Source: an uncultured Lachnospiraceae bacterium
GTDB lineage: Bacteria; Bacillota; Clostridia; Lachnospirales; Lachnospiraceae
Reading direction: 5' to 3'
Assembly: GCA_910585905.1 (NCBI GenBank)
Contig: CAJUID010000002.1
Coordinates: 142,567-206,566, forward strand
DNA: 64,000 nt
The notes beneath the pieces were generated by a model. That model made no database searches and was not told where the DNA came from. It worked only from the letters and a program-made list of their open reading frames with translations. Each line of letters starts with the position of its first letter. Within the stretch, counting starts at the first letter, position 1. The position numbers and the translations under genes are program-made. Positions 62,461 to 64,000 of the stretch are shown here, piece after piece.

Positions 62461-63339
62461 CTACCACGGCTCATAGCTATATGCCCACAAATTTCTAATT
62501 TGTGACATTAAAGTTTCGATTGGCCAAGTTTTTTCTGTATTTTTCCTGCGGTTTGGGTCTTTTATTTTGACTTCCCCATTGTCATCTATTCCAATCAGCA
62601 CAAGATAATGCCCTGTTGTGGTAAAGTCCCCCGGCCCTACCACACAGATAACCGGATGTCCCTCCTCTAAGGCATCCTGAATCCCCTCTTTACTAAAAGT
62701 CACTTGATGAACCGTAAGCCCGATTCGCTCGGCCCCACTGCTCATCAGCGTCCATGAAGTCCCCTCTCCATTGACATAATATCCCTCTTCCTCCGACATC
62801 TTTGCTACTTTATATGGATTCCATTTTTTATCACCACTAAGTCCGCAGCGCACCATAGATAAACAGGTAGGTCCGCAGCCGTTGACAGCCATGAAATTAT
62901 TGCCATACTTCCGGTAGCCCCATCGCTCATCCCACTGCATGAAATATGGGATTTCCCCTTTTGTGATTTCCCCTGACACATCAATCTTACCATAAATATC
63001 TTTTTTCTCTGGGTAGTCTAATACAAACTGTTTTGTTTCTGGATTTTTTTCTAATAATTCAATTAGGCTTTCAGGATATTTGCTTCCAGAAAGTGTTTTT
63101 GCAAGTTCACTGGTGTTTTCCTTTTTCGCATCGCTGTCAGAAGACAGTTCCCCCGTGCCTGTCCCCAGGCTCGCTATTCCATCCAGGTTAAGAGATAACA
63201 TACTCCAAAATTTTATACATGCTACTAATGTAATAACGAGGAAGAAAAATATTTTCAGCCTATAGCGTCTTTTCTTCTTATGTTTTCTGCTTGGAATCTG
63301 CCTATATTGCACTGGATTTACCTTTACACCCTCATACAT
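62461..63339 (-). CDS. Membrane-anchored C39-like cysteine peptidase family protein
   Basis: The 292-residue protein has a basic cytoplasmic start, one membrane helix (about 28-50), a linker and a C-terminal C39_2-like domain (about 130-290): NGCGPTC with the nucleophile Cys, TTGHYLVLIG with the His and IKDPN with the Asp. The papain-like domain would lie outside the cell. AGGAGG lies 6 bases before the ATG. Related proteins are mostly uncharacterised. It is upstream of the LytTR regulator on the same strand and may belong to the same peptide-handling unit. Confidence 0.82.
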   Translation of the reverse strand: MYEGVKVNPVQYRQIPSRKHKKKRRYRLKIFFFLVITLVACIKFWSMLSLNLDGIASLGTGTGELSSDSDAKKENTSELAKTLSGSKYPESLIELLEKNPETKQFVLDYPEKKDIYGKIDVSGEITKGEIPYFMQWDERWGYRKYGNNFMAVNGCGPTCLSMVRCGLSGDKKWNPYKVAKMSEEEGYYVNGEGTSWTLMSSGAERIGLTVHQVTFSKEGIQDALEEGHPVICVVGPGDFTTTGHYLVLIGIDDNGEVKIKDPNRRKNTEKTWPIETLMSQIRNLWAYSYEPW

Positions 63340-63572
63340 TTTAGCTCCTCCTTTTCTATTGGAAATTAATTTTGCCGCGGCATTCTTGCTTGATGGCAGA
63401 CTTCCTTTAAACTACACTTTCCACAAATGCAAAAGAACATCTGCCTTGGTTATAATATACCAAAAAAGCAAATGTTCTTTTCGCGTTTCTTATGATGAAA
63501 TTCTTACATTTTTTTAACATGTGGTTGTTAATTCTGGGTGCAGGAGTCAAGCGTTCCTTTTTCTTCTGGTAC

Positions 63573-63620
63573 AAAAAAGGCAACCCCTTATAACACCAAT
63601 GTTTATAAGGGGTTGCCTTA
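63573..63620 (-). terminator. Terminator of tRNA-Gln
   Basis: On the minus strand AAGGCAACCCCTTATAA and TTATAAGGGGTTGCCTT form a perfect 17-bp stem with a 9-base loop, followed by TTTT. It begins 2 bases past the tRNA. Confidence 0.85.
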
Positions 63621-63621
63621 A

Positions 63622-63693
63622 CTGGGCTAGCGGGATTCGAACCCACGAGTGCAGGAGTCAAAGTCCTGTGCCTTACCGCTTGGCGATAGCCCA
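63622..63693 (-). tRNA. tRNA-Gln (anticodon TTG)
   Basis: The minus strand reads TGGGCTATCGCCAAGCGGTA and folds to a full cloverleaf: acceptor TGGGCTA/TAGCCCA, anticodon arm CAGGA-CTTTGAC-TCCTG giving TTG, T arm GTGGG-TTCGAAT-CCCGC. Discriminator G; CCA not encoded. Length 72. Confidence 0.93.
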
Positions 63694-63696
63694 ATA

Positions 63697-63840
63697 TTTA
63701 TTCCCGCGAAGCAACGAGCCAAGCGCGAGCTTGCTCGCATTTGGCGACTGCCGCGAGGGTCAAATACCCCGCCCCTCTGGGGCGAACTTGCTAAAAAGAA
63801 GCTAAGTCATGCCCCGTTGCTTGTAGCGGGGTATTTGACT
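63697..63840 (+). repeat. 144-bp repeat, copy D
   Basis: One substitution from copies A and B (TTGTAGCGG for TTGCAGCGG). It starts 4 bases from the 5' end of tRNA-Gln and lies between the two tRNA genes. Confidence 0.9.
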
Positions 63841-63945
63841 CTTATAGATGTGGTTATTTTAAGTATCAGTATTATCTGCTGTAGATTAGCTGAAACCACT
63901 CTGATAAAAAAATCCCTGCTATAATCTGATAACAAGGATTGAAAG

Positions 63946-64000
63946 GGTGGATACTGGGATTCGAACCCAGGGCCTCCAGAGCCACAATCTGGCGCGCTAA
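63946..64000 (-). tRNA. tRNA-His (anticodon GTG), cut by the window edge
   Basis: The minus strand shows the anticodon arm CCAGA-TTGTGGC-TCTGG (GTG), the T arm CTGGG-TTCGAAT-CCCAG, and the acceptor 3' half TATCCAC with discriminator C, as usual for tRNA-His. The 5' part lies beyond base 64000. Confidence 0.88.

Noticed and set aside
44422..63840. CRISPR array formed by the repeated 144-bp sequences
   Set aside because: Repeats are long, kilobases apart and separated by genes; no short spacers and no cas genes apart from a Cas4-like domain within a helicase.

Overview
The window is a low-GC, Gram-positive-type chromosome segment. AGGAGG-type ribosome sites, TTGACA/TATAAT promoters with 16-17 bp spacers, and the gene repertoire (rubrerythrin with a PerR-like regulator, BioY/BirA-type biotin control, hybrid kinases, FabV-type enoyl reductase, Bce-like ABC modules, a large secreted glycosidase with Ig-like repeats) suggest an anaerobic gut Clostridia, most likely Lachnospiraceae. 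That placement is inference; no rRNA or marker gene is present. Two complete tRNA genes and one cut by the window edge (Pro, Gln, His) are on the minus strand.

Layout. 0-6 kb: a P-loop kinase-like protein, a response regulator / ABC exporter / histidine kinase module of the peptide-antibiotic type, then a LytTR regulator whose phosphoacceptor Asp is replaced by Glu and a cytidylate-kinase-like protein. 6-18.9 kb: an accessory region with many single genes (SdpI-like, GNAT, a mobilisation-region remnant, a pair of unknown proteins, SPL-like radical SAM, WYL and PadR regulators, a flavin reductase fused to a DUF3781-like domain, Rrf2 regulator, cupin, VOC protein, ANT(6)-type aminoglycoside nucleotidyltransferase) and decayed fragments of a nucleoside phosphorylase, a small membrane protein and a YgiT-type zinc-finger antitoxin. 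18.9-24.5 kb: a three-gene phosphorelay operon (single receiver, hybrid kinase with HPt, hybrid kinase fused to a DegV fatty-acid-binding domain). 24.9-27.6 kb: rubrerythrin, a PerR-like regulator and a CLC channel. 27.6-36 kb: a GH59 (galactosylceramidase-like) secreted enzyme, a two-component system and a Bce/Mac-type ABC transporter. 36-44 kb: xylulokinase, HPt protein, receiver-HD-GYP phosphodiesterase, a MATE exporter, a DJ-1/PfpI protein and a membrane diguanylate cyclase. 44.8-48.6 kb: XPD/DinG-like helicase and DNA polymerase IV. 49-57 kb: AraC regulator, bioY and bioB sharing a BirA-type operator, a thiolase / acyl-CoA ligase / enoyl-CoA reductase operon, and cysK. 56.7-63.4 kb, minus strand: C39-like peptidase, LytTR regulator, GHKL kinase and two half-size ABC exporters.

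The most notable non-coding structures are four. First, a roughly 300-nt leader in front of the MATE gene has a 17-codon open frame rich in Arg-X-Arg that runs into an intrinsic terminator, plus two further short frames; this is the arrangement expected of ribosome-stalling attenuation. Second, a 516-bp near-palindrome (41157-41672) is made of two diverged, inverted copies of one sequence. Third, a 144-bp structured repeat occurs in four almost identical copies, with several decayed relatives. Fourth, a second, MITE-like repeat of about 200 bp is present twice in opposite orientation. Further control sites include symmetrical operators in front of padR, the cupin gene, rubrerythrin and the PerR-like gene, a 94-bp tandem repeat carrying terminator hairpins between the two ABC exporter genes, and a hairpin that hides the ribosome site of the AraC-type regulator.
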